DNA from: Salisapilia sapeloensis
Lineage: Eukaryota > Oomycota > Peronosporomycetes > Peronosporales > Salisapiliaceae
DNA length: 64,000 nt
Assembly (NCBI GenBank): GCA_023334545.1
Contig: JAADVB010000012.1
Span: 1-64,000 of the forward strand
Reading direction: 5' to 3'
Under the pieces are notes generated by a model, which was given only the letters and a program-made list of their open reading frames with translations, was not told where the DNA came from and did no database searches. Positions 24,201 to 36,496 of the stretch are shown in pieces. How positions within the stretch are numbered: position 1 is the first letter of the stretch; the number at the start of each line of letters is the position of its first letter. The translations under genes and the position numbers were made by a program.

Positions 24201-25883
24201 ACAGTGTTACTTGCATATTCAATAAATGAAGAATTGAAGAGATGCTAGTACCGATCCCAGCGAAGAAGTGAGTGAAATGCTGCATCCAGTCGCTGTACTG
24301 CATGTAGAACGTGCCGTCTGTAAAGTTCACCTCTGTCTCCTCTTCATACTTGACTTCATCTAGTCTCACGTCACCTTGTTTAGAGATCGTCACATTCATC
24401 CTTTTCGTAGCGTTCGCGCCAACATTTCGTCGAAGCACTTTAAAATGCTTCTCGATCACGTCCTGATTCTCCATTCTTTCCTTACTGGCATCCGACCACG
24501 GACCATTCCATTCGCCCATGCCCCATGGATTTCGTAACTTTAGTAACTTGACTAGCTTTCCGTCTTTTGTCGTTATTACATCTGCATCTACGAGTGCGTA
24601 GGCGTGCTTGTAGTAGAGACCGAAGCCAGCATTCGATTCCACGCCCACATTCTTACCTGCATTTGGCGGAGGTTGGATGGAACATCCCATCAACGTTCCG
24701 GTTGATTTATATCGGAGCAACTTGCGCCAGAATGTGTCTCCAGGGCTGTCATTCGAACATACAGGATAAAAAGGGTCTTCATGGAAGCCAGGAAATCCGT
24801 CTTTTAATATCACTTGCTCCGAGCACATTCCGGTGAGGTCATTTAACGCGACATCGACGTAGCCTCCAATAATAAACTCGTACCCACCATGGAGCTTTGC
24901 ATATGCTTTTTCGATTAAGGACACCCTAGATGCAGCTTTGTTATCAACGAAAGTCGATTATAGTTTAAAGTCGTATGTGCTTCGTACCATAGTTCGTTCG
25001 GGTCGGGACTTCTTGCAAAGAATGGTTTGCCAGGACGACTGGACGTATAGCCAAAGACCGGTAGTAGGTCGTCAATGATCACGTAGTGCCATACAAAGTT
25101 CTAGTTGACATGTACATCAATCTGGTAACTGTAGAGAACGTAGAATAAGATGAAGGTACCTTCATGAATCGACACACGAAAAGCCCTTTATCTCTGTACA
25201 TATCTTTCCGCCAAAAAATCTGCGACAGTAGATCGAAGCGTGTCGCAACGACGCTCAATGCACCTACAAGCATGGCACCTTTAGGAAGAGATAAAAATAA
25301 ATAGACGTTCATGAATCCTACTCAGAAGCCAACAGTCTCCCAGGTTTCCTTGGATCACATCACCCGAACTCGCTCCATCACTAAAGAGCTTCGCTTGTGT
25401 GGCAAAAGGTACCCTTCCTTCTTTGTAGGCAAAGTAGTCGTTTTCATAATCATCTTCCTGTATATATTCACCGGTATCGATGTCCATGGACAAATCATCC
25501 GACGCATACTTTGGTCGCTCCCATCGGATTCCGTCCTTAGCCACGAGTGGAAGCACTCGTGCCTGGTGCTGCGACTTTGGTTTTGAAGTCGCTTGGATCC
25601 CGGGTTTACACAAGGCACTGATGCCGACCGGATCTCCAGGAGATGGTCCGAATGTCGGATCACTAAATAGCTTGGTATCGTGGGACCGAAAGGATTTCCA
25701 TGCAGCAGATACTTTTTCAAGCACGAGTTGATCAGCTAATTCCAACGCTTTGATCAACTTCTTTCCGACAAGCCCTTTAATTTCAATCGAAATGACTGTG
25801 TTCTGACGACTCGAAGATACGATCGTACCAATGCTTTTAAGCTCATGCTCTAGTGCTTGCAAATCGATCGTGACGACAGGCAT
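18204..25883 (-). CDS. Giant calpain-family protein with C-terminal WW domain
   Basis: Nine exons join in frame to about 2413 residues: 25322-25883, 25160-25263, 24988-25100, 24252-24925, 19173-24192, 18866-19109, 18692-18812, 18523-18653, 18204-18476. The papain-like calpain core has Cys in QGNLGDCWLLSALSVVA (split by intron 1), His in YKHAYALVDA and Asn in LRNPWGMGEWNGPW, so all three catalytic residues are present. A calpain beta-sandwich domain III follows (about 485-640). The 5-kb exon then carries EF-hand-like helices, a Cys-rich zinc-binding module near 1050-1095 (CCCDCG...CTGCY...CESC), a C2-like region near 1930-2010 and a coiled coil. The last exon encodes a WW domain (LPTGWEVRYTDKGRPYFCNH, then HWKHP). 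The start is the ATG at 25883; in-frame codons upstream lack a methionine. One intron is only 38 nt. Confidence 0.85.
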
Positions 25884-25974
25884 AACTCGAATAAAAAATA
25901 AATTGTCCGTTGCACCGACATCAAGAGTCACTTGGACGTAACCGTGCCATTTAGGATGACAAAAATAAAAAAGA

Positions 25975-26047
25975 TGCTCCCTGCCAGGCTCGAACTGGCG
26001 ACCTTCAGATTATGAGACTGACGCTCTACCAACTGAGCCAAAGGAGC
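25975..26047 (-). tRNA. tRNA-Met (CAT), elongator type
   Basis: A 73-nt cloverleaf on the minus strand. The acceptor stem GCTCCTT pairs with AGGGAGC (discriminator A), the D-arm contains GGCTCAGTTGGTAGAGC, the anticodon loop CTCATAA gives CAT, and the T-arm GCCAG-TTCGAGC-CTGGC is perfect. There is no intron. A short T-rich run (TTTTTTATTTTT) lies just downstream of the 3' end and suits RNA polymerase III termination. The gene sits 91 bp upstream of the calpain start, on the same strand. Its A and B boxes are intact. Confidence 0.95.
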
Positions 26048-26150
26048 AATATGACTTCGTGTCCATTATGAATATATATAAAAAATTATATTGTTAATTT
26101 TAAATCACCTAGAAACACAAAACTTTGGAAGTCAATTATTACTCGAGACG

Positions 26151-26840
26151 ATGCCATTTAAAGCGCCAAAATGGTACATAAATCACCTCTAGTTGATGCG
26201 ATAAATGCAGAGAGCAGTCTAACAAGTCACTTGGATGTAATGAATAATAGGGCTGCAATGCCACTTCGTCGAAACAGCGATGCTCGGCTGGATGTCGAGA
26301 AGGAAGGCGAGATCATTGAGAACATTAAAATCGGATACAAGGCTTGTACGTTACTAGGTCGTAAGGAAGAATTATGTGACGCAGTGCTTCAACATCCATC
26401 CGTCTCTCGCCAACATGCTGCTATTATCCACGACGCCGATGGAGCTATCTACATTATGGACTTGAAATCAGCACAAGGAACATTTGTCAACGCCAAAGAG
26501 ATCAGTCCAGAAACACCAGTCCAACTACAAAGTATGTTTCTTTATATCTAACCGCCTAGAGCATAAGAAACGTATTAACAGTCTCCGTTCTTTCACTTTA
26601 GAGGATGATCGGGTCCAATTTGGTTCGAGCACACGGACCTATCACTTCCATAATCCAGTAAAGCCATCAGAGAAAGAGGACTCTGCACCAAGTATTGACG
26701 AACAACTGCCTGCAATGCCGAAGAGCTTTGGTTCCCAGTCAAACAACGAGGACGTTGTCACCTCAACTTCGAAAGCGCCACAGCAAACGGATCGACAGAA
26801 GGTGTTTGCTTCCCACTACCACACACTTGCTTCTCTCTAA
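26151..26840 (+). CDS. FHA-domain module (NIPP1-like), probably exons 1-3 of an FHA-WDR70 gene
   Basis: Exons 26151-26173, 26251-26531 and 26602 onward. The start MPFKAPKWAAMP resembles the lead-in of NIPP1/PPP1R8. The FHA domain covers about 25-130: LLGRKEELCDAVLQHPSVSRQHAAI, DLKSAQGTFVN and VQFGSSTRTYHF, with the phosphothreonine-binding Arg of GRK and the SRQH motif. If exon 3 is read to its stop at 26838-26840, the protein has 180 residues and a short Ser/Pro-rich tail. However, a good 53-nt intron (26802-26854, with CTAAC branch-like sequence and GTAG acceptor) removes that stop and joins the frame exactly to the WDR70 module. I consider the fused form more likely. Known family role: FHA domains bind phosphothreonine peptides, and NIPP1 acts in splicing and PP1 control. 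Confidence 0.8.
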
Positions 26841-26854
26841 CACTATCTACGTAG
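26802..26854 (+). other. Predicted 53-nt intron joining the FHA and WDR70 modules
   Basis: GTGTTTGC donor, pyrimidine-rich interior, CTAAC 16-20 nt before the acceptor, and CTACGTAG end. It starts in phase 0 after a lysine codon and ends in phase 0 seven codons before the WDR70 methionine at 26876. It contains the FHA frame's stop and an in-frame TAG upstream of WDR70. Size and sequence match neighbouring introns, except for GTG instead of GTA at the donor. Confidence 0.55.
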
Positions 26855-26875
26855 CGAGAAGCAGAGATCGCCGCT

Positions 26876-28555
26876 ATGACGGCTGAAATGATGTCCGCTC
26901 CAGCCTCCGTCGCTCCCAACGCACCAGCACCAGAAGAAGTAGATAATGAAGAGGAGAGCTCTTCCGAGTCGGACGAAGATGTAGCAAAAGATGACATTGC
27001 GTCTAGGTACTCTTTACCAATCTCTCAGCAGATCTCTCTCCCAGGTCATTCGAAAGCCATCTCCTGCATCGCCTTTGATGCTCCCGGCGCTCGAATCGCC
27101 ACAGGGTCAATGGACTACGACGTGAAGCTATGGGACTTTGCCGGCATGGAACGCCACGTTCGTCCATTCCGTAACATTGAAGTGGAAGAAGGCAATCCGC
27201 TCGTGGCACTTAGCTATAGTCCATCCGGGGATCGTTTCTTAGCTGCGACTGGGTCCTCTCAACCGAAAGTGTTGACGAGAGAAGGCGTGGAGGAAGTTCA
27301 GTTCATGAAAGGGGACATGTATGTGATGGACATGGCAAATACCAAGGGACATACACATAGTGTCACGGGTGGCATGTGGAATCCGAAGCGTAAGGACCAG
27401 ATGATGAGTAGCTCTTTAGACGGAACCATTCGTATCTGGGATTTGAATGGAAAGATGCACATGGAAAAGCTAGTGAACTCGCAAGTACTAAAGGTCAAGA
27501 GTAAACAGGGAAAGCGTACTGGTGTGACAGCATGTACGTACAATCTGGATGGAACGATGGTAATTGGTGGTACGATGGACGGTCAGATCCAGTGCTTTGA
27601 CCCGAGAAAAGCATACGCTGGTTCGGTCAAGACGATCAAGAATGCACATGCAGATGGAGGAGGTGACTTGGGCATCTCTAGCCTACGTTTCTCCCCGGAT
27701 GGAAAGATGCTCGCGTCTCGATCGAGTTCAGACGATAGTATCAAGCTGTGGGATCTACGTAAGCCAAAGGACTATGTGAAGAAGTTTTCTGGCATCGACA
27801 GTGTGTTTGGTACTTCCAACGTAGCTTTTAATACGATTGGTACATGCCTTGTTGCCGGTACATCCGTTCGTAAAGGCAAAGGAGAGCGTGGTCGTATCTT
27901 GTTCTTTGATGTGCACACGCCGAATGTGGTGGATCCGATCTCGAGTTTAGAAGTGGAGCAGGATGAAAGTGTCATTTGTGTCGAGTGGCATGCTGGATTG
28001 AATCAAGTGGCGATCGGTGGATCGTCTGGTACGTGTAAGATGCTGTACGATCCGCAGATGAGTCGCAAGGGAGCGATGCTAACAGCGACGAAGAAGATGA
28101 AGACAAGGCCAGTGGACTCAGGTGTACGTCTAGAAGAGCAGGGACAAGTGTACAATCCGAATGCCTTGCCAATGTACAAGGACGAACCATCGAAGAAGCG
28201 CAAGTACTCCAAGATCCGAGCAGATCCAAAGGCTTCCAAGATACCTGAGAAACCGATTTCTGGACCTGGTATGGGTGGTCGTATCAGTGGCACGTCATCA
28301 TTCACACAGTACTACATGAGTGGCCACGTGAAAGACAATTTCCGTGAAGAAGATCCGCGTGAAGCGATTTTAAAGTATGCGAAGCAAGCAGAGGAAGACC
28401 CGCAATTTGCTGCTGCAGCTTACGATAAAGCGACTGGTGGTGGTAAAAAGGTGGATAAGAAGTATGACATTGCACAACAGACCTTGGAAGACGAGATCAC
28501 GGCTGCAGAAGAAGAGGAGAAGAAGTTACTGAATCCGCTCGGGTATCACGAGTAA
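26876..28555 (+). CDS. WDR70: WDR70-family WD40 protein
   Basis: 559 residues from the ATG at 26876, without introns. If the upstream intron is real, it is preceded in frame by REAEIAA and the FHA module, for about 734 residues in total. The match to WDR70 is strong across the whole length: SMDYDVKLWDFAGM, GSSQPKVLTREG, MANTKGHTHSVTGG, LASRSSSDDSIKLWDLR and the post-propeller segments ALPMYKDEPSKKR, KPISGPGMGGRISGT and DPREAILKYAKQAEEDP. A propeller of at least six WD repeats spans about 45-400. WDR70 is a nuclear protein, linked in other eukaryotes to CUL4-DDB1 and to chromatin and DNA-damage functions. An acidic Ser/Glu patch precedes the propeller. Confidence 0.94.
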   Translation: MTAEMMSAPASVAPNAPAPEEVDNEEESSSESDEDVAKDDIASRYSLPISQQISLPGHSKAISCIAFDAPGARIATGSMDYDVKLWDFAGMERHVRPFRNIEVEEGNPLVALSYSPSGDRFLAATGSSQPKVLTREGVEEVQFMKGDMYVMDMANTKGHTHSVTGGMWNPKRKDQMMSSSLDGTIRIWDLNGKMHMEKLVNSQVLKVKSKQGKRTGVTACTYNLDGTMVIGGTMDGQIQCFDPRKAYAGSVKTIKNAHADGGGDLGISSLRFSPDGKMLASRSSSDDSIKLWDLRKPKDYVKKFSGIDSVFGTSNVAFNTIGTCLVAGTSVRKGKGERGRILFFDVHTPNVVDPISSLEVEQDESVICVEWHAGLNQVAIGGSSGTCKMLYDPQMSRKGAMLTATKKMKTRPVDSGVRLEEQGQVYNPNALPMYKDEPSKKRKYSKIRADPKASKIPEKPISGPGMGGRISGTSSFTQYYMSGHVKDNFREEDPREAILKYAKQAEEDPQFAAAAYDKATGGGKKVDKKYDIAQQTLEDEITAAEEEEKKLLNPLGYHE

Positions 28556-28702
28556 CTGATCTAGCTATAAACCGTAGCTGTAGGTTTAGATCATATAGAT
28601 ACGTTTTGATTCGCAGATATTGGAAGGCAGTGTTTTGATTGGTGCAAGTATACGTGTAGACGACATGTAGCTCTTCCAGAATCCACTTCACGAGATCCGA
28701 AT

Positions 28703-30528
28703 ATGGCAGCCAAAGGAGGCACGGAGAAGCGTGTGACGCGCATCGATAAGGATGTGATGACGACGATGAAGCAGAGCAAGATACTTTCCATCCTGTATGA
28801 CTTCATGTGGAGTTACAGGCATTTCCCGTACGTGGCACTAGCCATGCTTCTAGGAGAGGCGATTATCGGCCACCTCATCATCCAATATGTGCCATGTACG
28901 TCCTCTTCGCTTGTTACAGTAGTCCAAGAGACTTATTTATGAAATGCAATACAGATACAGAGATCGACTGGAAAGCGTATATGCAGCAAGTGGAAATGTT
29001 TAAAGCTGGGGAACGTGACTACGCTGCTATTCGTGGCGATACTGGACCGCTTGTCTATCCTGCCGGGTTTCTCTATGTCTTTTCAATCCTCCATTCCGTC
29101 ACAAACAATGGGCAAGACATTCAGACAGGTATCTTACGTCTCATGACTGTGTAAATGACCCAACTAAGGCCTTGGTATTAGCTCAGTACATCTTCTTGGG
29201 CTTCTATATCGTCACCATTGGCACTATATTTGCCATTTGCTACCGTGCGAGAGTCGTGCCACCATGGGCGACTATCTTCCTTTGCACGTCGAAACGTCTG
29301 CACTCCATTTACGTTCTACGATTGTTTAACGACGGTGTGGCAATGATGCTGGCGTACATTGCCATCTACTTATTCACTCGTCAGCGATGGAGATGGGGGT
29401 GTGCAGTGTTCAGCTTTGCCGTCTCAATCAAAATGAACGTCCTGCTCTTCGCACCTGCGCTCTTCTTCCTACTGCTCCAGTCTGGAGGCATCCTGCGCAC
29501 AGCTTGGTACCTCTTGATCTGTGCTGGTATCCAAGTACGTTCTCAGACATCAACATCTCTACTCTGTAGTCCGTACTAACAACTGTCTTTAGATTGGTTT
29601 AGCATATCCGTTCTTACGACATAACTGGGTGAATTACCTCAGCAAAGCATTTGAACTCGATCGAGTTTTCATGTACAAGTGGACAGTGAACTGGAAATTC
29701 GTGCCTGAAGAGATCTTTGTCTCCAAGTGGATGGCATGGGGATTACTTGCTTGTCACGTCTTTTTCCTTTTGCTTTTCCTAGAGAAACACTTTCGTATTC
29801 GAGGCACTTTTATTGCTGTTATGCAAAAGCCATGGGCGATCTACGAACCATTTCCAATTCGTAGTGAAGTGATCGTCACGTCACTCTTTAGTGCCAACTT
29901 TGTCGGCATCGTCTTCTCACGTACAATGCACTACCAGTTCTATTGCTGGTACTACCCGACGCTCCCATATTTGCTCTGGAAGACGAACATGCCATTGCTA
30001 TTCAAAGCTAAAGTGCTCATCATCTCCGAGTATGCGTTCAATGCGTACCCAGCATCAACTGCAAGTTCCTTGGCGTTGCAGATATCCAATCTCTTCTTTC
30101 TCATCATGCTACTCGCGACGGATGATGCACTGACGAGATACATTCCGTACTTGGATGCCGAGTCGAGGCAGAACCTGATTACGTTTGTGAATGAAGAGTC
30201 TTTCGATGGCTCTCGAATGCTTGCTCGATACTATGGTAGTATTACGGAAGATCTATCGCATGGGGCAAGAGCTGTGTCGATCGATGAGAACGAGCTGGTG
30301 CTGCATCTACCTGAATTGAAGCTGACGTTAGCAGTCGGATTCGCATCGAGTGGACCCATTACGACGGAAGGGTATGGTCGACAAGTTTTGCAAGGTATGA
30401 TCACGGAAGCAGAGGAAGGTGTTGCAGACGGTGAGACGATGGGTACTCGTGTTGCAAAGCAATGGGAAGCTGATGAGAAGAAGGAGAAGAAAGACAAGAA
30501 GGCATTAAGGAAGAGGAATGTGGCCTAA
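28703..30528 (+). CDS. ALG3: ALG3 mannosyltransferase with extra C-terminal domain
   Basis: Four exons (28703-28895, 28955-29128, 29182-29534, 29593-30528) give 551 residues. ALG3 adds the first alpha-1,3-mannose on the lumenal side to Man5GlcNAc2-PP-dolichol in N-glycan assembly. The signature [18 protein letters not shown] crosses intron 1, and [27 protein letters not shown] and [20 protein letters not shown] follow, with about ten membrane spans. ALG3 normally ends soon after the last span. Here about 120 residues follow. The part at about 432-500 ([20 protein letters not shown], then [14 protein letters not shown]) resembles the DUF2470 fold of haem-oxygenase-like proteins. The end is a Lys-rich tail ([15 protein letters not shown]) that suits ER retrieval. 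Confidence 0.93.
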
Positions 30529-30676
30529 TGTACCGAAGAAAAGAATTTAGATTCCACTCTTTTGTCTTTTGGATTTTGCATATAGTCTGGACGATAGGTT
30601 TGTCAAATAGAGGGAAAATGGACGAAGTAATGATATGATGCTTCATGCTTGTCAATCAAGTGAGAACTGATTCCTC

Positions 30677-32442
30677 ATGACCGTCAAGCTCGCGTTTGAA
30701 GTCGATGACGATGGGTCTCGTGCTATCCAAGAGCAGGTGAATGTACAAGTGCAGGATGGAGTGCGTGACGAAAGCGTGCCATTTGAAGAGTACTATGCAC
30801 TTCAATACACTGCTGAGCAGCTCCTCACCAACGGATTCCGGTGTATTGCGCTGCAGTTTCCAGACTCTTTGCTCACTGATGCACCGCGCGTCCAGCAAGA
30901 ACTCATGGTAGGATACTCATGGCTAATTCTATGCTCCTATCACAAGTATGAAGCTAATATGTAATTGCAGAACCGGTTGGGTGGCGAGTACGATCGAGTC
31001 TTCGTATTAGGCGATACATCGTATGGAAGCTGTTGTGTGGATGAAGTAGCTGCCCAACACCTCTATGCTGATTGTGTCGTGCACTACGGTCGTACATGTC
31101 TGAGGTAATCGAAGTCTATAGATATGGTAATCAATTAGAAGCTTATGAATGGTGCTTATAATGTAGTGCGACGTCTCAACTTCCAGTGATCTATGTCTTC
31201 GGGAACTCTCCTGTAGACACTGGTGACTGTGTCAATAAGTTGGCACCGACAATCGAAGAGATGGACAAAGAGAAGACGTTGCTACTGCTATGTGAGCCAT
31301 GCTATTACCATGCGATGAGCGACATAAGCAGTCTACTACAAGACCGCTATCCTAACCGACACATCTCGACATGCTACATGCCTCAGTTCTATAATCCCAA
31401 GGATCCTTCTCATAATGAGGACGCTAATACACCAAAAACAGTCATTGGCGGACAAGAGTTCCCGATTGAAAGCGAGAATAATGAACTTGATCCAGAAAAG
31501 TACGCTCTCGTGTACATTGGAGGCGAGTCAGAGCACTTGACTAGTGTCCTCTTACGCATGAGTTCTTTCGACTGTTTCTCCTACAACCCAGTGGGAAAAC
31601 GTCTACGTAAGGAAGGAGCAACAGTGAATCGAGCATTGATGAGAAGGTAGAATAAATAGTCCTAGTACTTGTTACCATTTTATAATTTTAACTCCTTGTA
31701 GGTTCTTCTTAATGCAACAAGCAAAGGAAGCAGAGATCATTGGCATCCTCATGGGTACTCTTGGTGTCTCCAAGTATCTCGATGTCGTTCAGAGTTTAAA
31801 AAAGCTTATTCACAAGTACGAACGCAGTATTTGTATGTATGAAAAGCACTTGACTAATAGAAATCAATGTGTAGGAGTGGTCGCAAGTCATACATGTTTG
31901 TTGTCGGGAAAATTAACATCCCAAAGCTAGCGAATTTTGCTGAAATCGACGCCTTTGTGCTTGTTGCTTGCCAGCAAAATACGTTGATGGACTCGAAAGA
32001 GTTCTTTAAGCCGATTGTGACACCGTATGAATTGCAGATGGCATTGTCTCCGGATGAAGAGACGGCTTGGACAGGTCAATACAAGACAGATTTCGGTGAA
32101 GTGCTGCCTGCGATCGAGCAAACGAGTGCCGAGCTCGAGACGCAAGAAGGCAATCCCGATAGTGACAAACCATTCTTTTCGCTCGTCACTGGTGCGTACA
32201 AGAGTACGCGAAATGCGCACAATGATACAGGAGAAGTGTTGGCGATCGAAGGGGAGAAGGGTGATGCGTTGCAGGTGCGCGATCAAGAAGGCCAGTTGAC
32301 AAAGTATAGGAGCGAAGCAGCTGAGTTTTTAAAGACACGAGAGTATCAGGGACTAGACCCGCGCATTGGCGAGTCGAAAGCCCATGCAGCAGTTGCAGGA
32401 AGCAAGGGCATCGCCAAAGGATATACACAGGAGGAAGAATAG
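30677..32442 (+). CDS. DPH2: DPH2, diphthamide biosynthesis subunit
   Basis: Five exons (30677-30907, 30971-31104, 31167-31646, 31702-31836, 31875-32442) give 515 residues. DPH2 forms a radical-SAM-like [4Fe-4S] heterodimer with DPH1 and transfers the aminocarboxypropyl group to the histidine of elongation factor 2. Visible features are [13 protein letters not shown], the Cys-containing [27 protein letters not shown] across an intron, [17 protein letters not shown], and [21 protein letters not shown] with the late cysteine. The fourth intron is only 38 nt in the frame-consistent model. The tail is longer and more polar than in yeast and ends with KGYTQEEE. Confidence 0.93.
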
Positions 32443-32753
32443 ATCATCTTTTTTCGATAGCACATGGCAAGTACTTCTTCTTACCATTGCATTATAAGAT
32501 TAAGTATAGATCTTGGTAGTTAAGTAGTGGTCTGTCATCTAGTTATCCCTTCACCTTGTCTATGTTTCCATCTGCTGAGGACATTGCTGTAGGCTTAACG
32601 GAGGTTCCTTGCCCAAGTTACCATACGTGTGTGTGATTTACGTCTGGTGCTAAATGTACTAGTAGGTTATATATTTCTACCCTTACAAGATCTGCTGACA
32701 CGAAAAATCTAAACGGAAGATTATATATAGGAAGTGCTTTGGCGTGAGTACCT
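32443..32753. other. Intergenic region between DPH2 and dymeclin
   Basis: 311 bp with no open frame of interest and no RNA gene recognised. It must hold the DPH2 3' end and the dymeclin promoter. Confidence 0.5.
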
Positions 32754-35243
32754 ATGGGCGCTGGTCATTCATCCAATGCATTAATCTCGGTGGAAGAGCA
32801 GGAAGCATTGGAGAGGTTATTGGGACCGACTGCATTGACAGATGAGGATACAGCATTGTTAACGGTGCTCTCATCTGACTCACTACTCGGTCATCTCACG
32901 CTGGACCAATTGAAGGCTTTTGATGCACACTACGGAAACTCAATTGGTATATATGGTGTGCACTAGTAAATATGTCTTGTGTACTGAGTTGTTGCGAATG
33001 TAGCATCGAATAACGATCGATCGAGGAACTTTAGTTTGATAGCACAATTCCTTATTTCTCATCTACCGTACTGCATTGACACTCAAACTGGTGTGGAAGA
33101 CGACGAGATTGAAGAAGATGTGGATGTAGAGGTGTATCGTCACATGTGTATGAACGCTCTCTTTCTCTCTCGCCATTTTATCCTGCGCTTTGTGGACAAA
33201 CAGACAGAGGTGCCACTTCTCACTCACTTTCAAGCTTTGCCACAGACAACAAAAGGTGAGTACGACTACTCTTCTGAACGATATCGTCGTGAGGGCTTTT
33301 CTTTAGGTATGCAACCTCTTCTGACAGAGCCTACAGCAAAAGGTCCCCCTTCAGCCACCAATTCGTCTTCGAATGATCTATCTTCTCCGTTTCTTGACGC
33401 GCTAATTTCTTTCTTACTATCGTCCGAGTCTGTTTCAGATGAAAATTATGAACTGTATCTCGAGACAGTAAATACGCTGCTAGCTCTTCTCACTCCAGTC
33501 GTTTATCCACGTGATTACCGCGCACCACGCGATAGCTTGGATCAACACAATCCGTTTTTAAACATGCTTATGACTATGCCAGCTTCAGAAAATACTGTTG
33601 ACCTGCCCAATCGTGTCGTTCTGAGGTTGTTAGAGCATGTGATGGACGACAGACCGTCACCTCATCTCCCTACCTTCCCAGGTTCTGATACAGGCAATTT
33701 ATCTGCAAATGTCACTTTAAATAATACGGAGAAAGTATCGTTAATCCGCATCTCCGAGACGAAAGAGACGAAAAAGGAAGCAGAGCAGTTTTCCTACTTG
33801 ACACTTGGAGGCATCGGTTCCATCGCTTCTTCCATCTTTCGTTTCCCAAAGAAATTTTACGATTACTTTGTGGTAAAGGACGAAGAGTCTGCTCCACTTG
33901 CTGAACGTAGTCTCATGCTAGTGCTTGTTTTGCTCCAAAGCTGTCGTGATAGTGATACGCCGGTACTTAATCCATATCGAGAAGCTCTGTACAATCTAAA
34001 GACGAACGTCTCTACGAATGAAGGAGCCGCACCGACTTCGTACCACCAGCTACTCTCCTCTTTGGGTCGAAAAGCTCCGTATGAAACAGGGCACTTGCTT
34101 TTATATACGCTCATCTATTCTTCCCCATCTATCGCAGCATACTGCACGTCCCCCACAACGGTCGGAATGGATGACAACGTTCTACTTCCTCTGCTAGAGA
34201 CGCTGTATCATGCGAAGAGTGTTGAACCAGGACGACTTTATGTACTCGTCATCGTCCTCTTATCGTTTACACAAGACACAGCGTTCGTCGAGGCTGCACA
34301 CACGAAACGCTGGATCCGACAGGTACCATGGTACTCTGAACGATACATCTTAGACATTTCACTCGGTAGTTTAATGCTCGTCATCTTCACGCGCCTTGTA
34401 CTGCGTAATATTGCTCACTTCCAGGACAGTTTCTTGCATGTAAACGCCTTTGCAGCACTCTCAAATCTAGCACGTAGAGCTCAGCAGCTGCATCCGTATG
34501 CTGCACAAAGTCTTATATCGCTAGTATCTACTCTTGCCAAGAGAGAGGCGTCGTTATATAAGAAGATAGGAGCTAATACGTCTTCGGAAGAGCATGCAGG
34601 TGTAGAGATAGATGTGAATGAAGTGGAGATGATGGCTCAGCGCGAGCGTGCGTACGTTGAGTTCATTCGACTGCTACTGGGCATCGTCGCTTCATGCTTA
34701 AAGGCTGATCTTTTGCCACGAAACCCACAGCTTGTAAGCTGCGTAGGATGATTATCGTAAAGAAGTGTAGACTAATCGTGTTTGATCTAGATTTATTCGA
34801 TGCTGCACGAAGCAGAGGTGTTCAAGATGCTGCAAAGTCGAGAAGAGTTTGCTAGTTACATTCTTGACACGCCGATCTGGAGGACTTTAGTTCGTTTCCA
34901 GACACTTGTGGAAGCGAAGGCACCGAAAGAGGATGGAGATCAAGCACCGACGGTACTAGATGTGGACGAAGTGCTATCGACGATTCAAAATGAATGTGTA
35001 AGTATCCTCGCCTCAACCGAAGCGACTCGACCGAGGAATAGTAGTCAAGAGGAGCCGGAGGATGATATGTTCCGATATGAAGAAGAAGCTGATCCAGAAC
35101 AGTTTTTCATTCCATATATCTGGAAATTGATTCATGAACAGACACCAGACTTTAGTTGGAATGAAGAAAAGATCACACTCTTTCGTGTATCAAGTCGGTC
35201 GAATGGACAAACACAGGATGGAGATGTAGACAGGATTCAGTAA
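32754..35243 (+). CDS. DYM: Dymeclin
   Basis: Three exons (32754-32946, 33004-34733, 34791-35243) give 791 residues. Dymeclin is a peripheral Golgi protein needed for Golgi organisation and early secretion. The N-terminus MGAGHSSN fits N-myristoylation (Gly2, Ser6), as in the animal protein. Landmarks are NALFLSRHFILRFV, SPFLDALISFLL, LMLVLVLLQSCRDS, LLLYTLIYSSPSI, YSERYILDISLGSLMLVIFTR, HVNAFAALSNLARRAQQLHPYAAQ and the closing block EEADPEQFFIPYIWKLIHEQ with FSWNEEKITLFRV. All are in the expected order of an alpha-helical solenoid. It is longer than human DYM, mainly through a Ser/Thr-rich loop near residues 290-330. It is convergent with spermidine synthase, 74 bp apart. Confidence 0.94.
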
Positions 35244-35317
35244 AGACATTTGATCGTGATGGCGATGCGTAATTGAAGAAAAGTTTTGGACCATTGACTC
35301 TTACACTTTCTCCAGAA

Positions 35318-36398
<1,081 letters not shown>

Positions 36399-36496
36399 TT
36401 AATGTCCACCAGATATGTCGGCAACATACAAAGTTCAAGTCAAAGAGGCGAACAACAAATCTAAACAACTAAACATCGACGGGGTTTCGAGCTGAG

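Noticed and set aside
26840-26876. Bicistronic mRNA for the FHA and WDR70 proteins
   Set aside because: A single in-frame intron explains the arrangement without invoking a dicistronic message, which would be exceptional in an oomycete.
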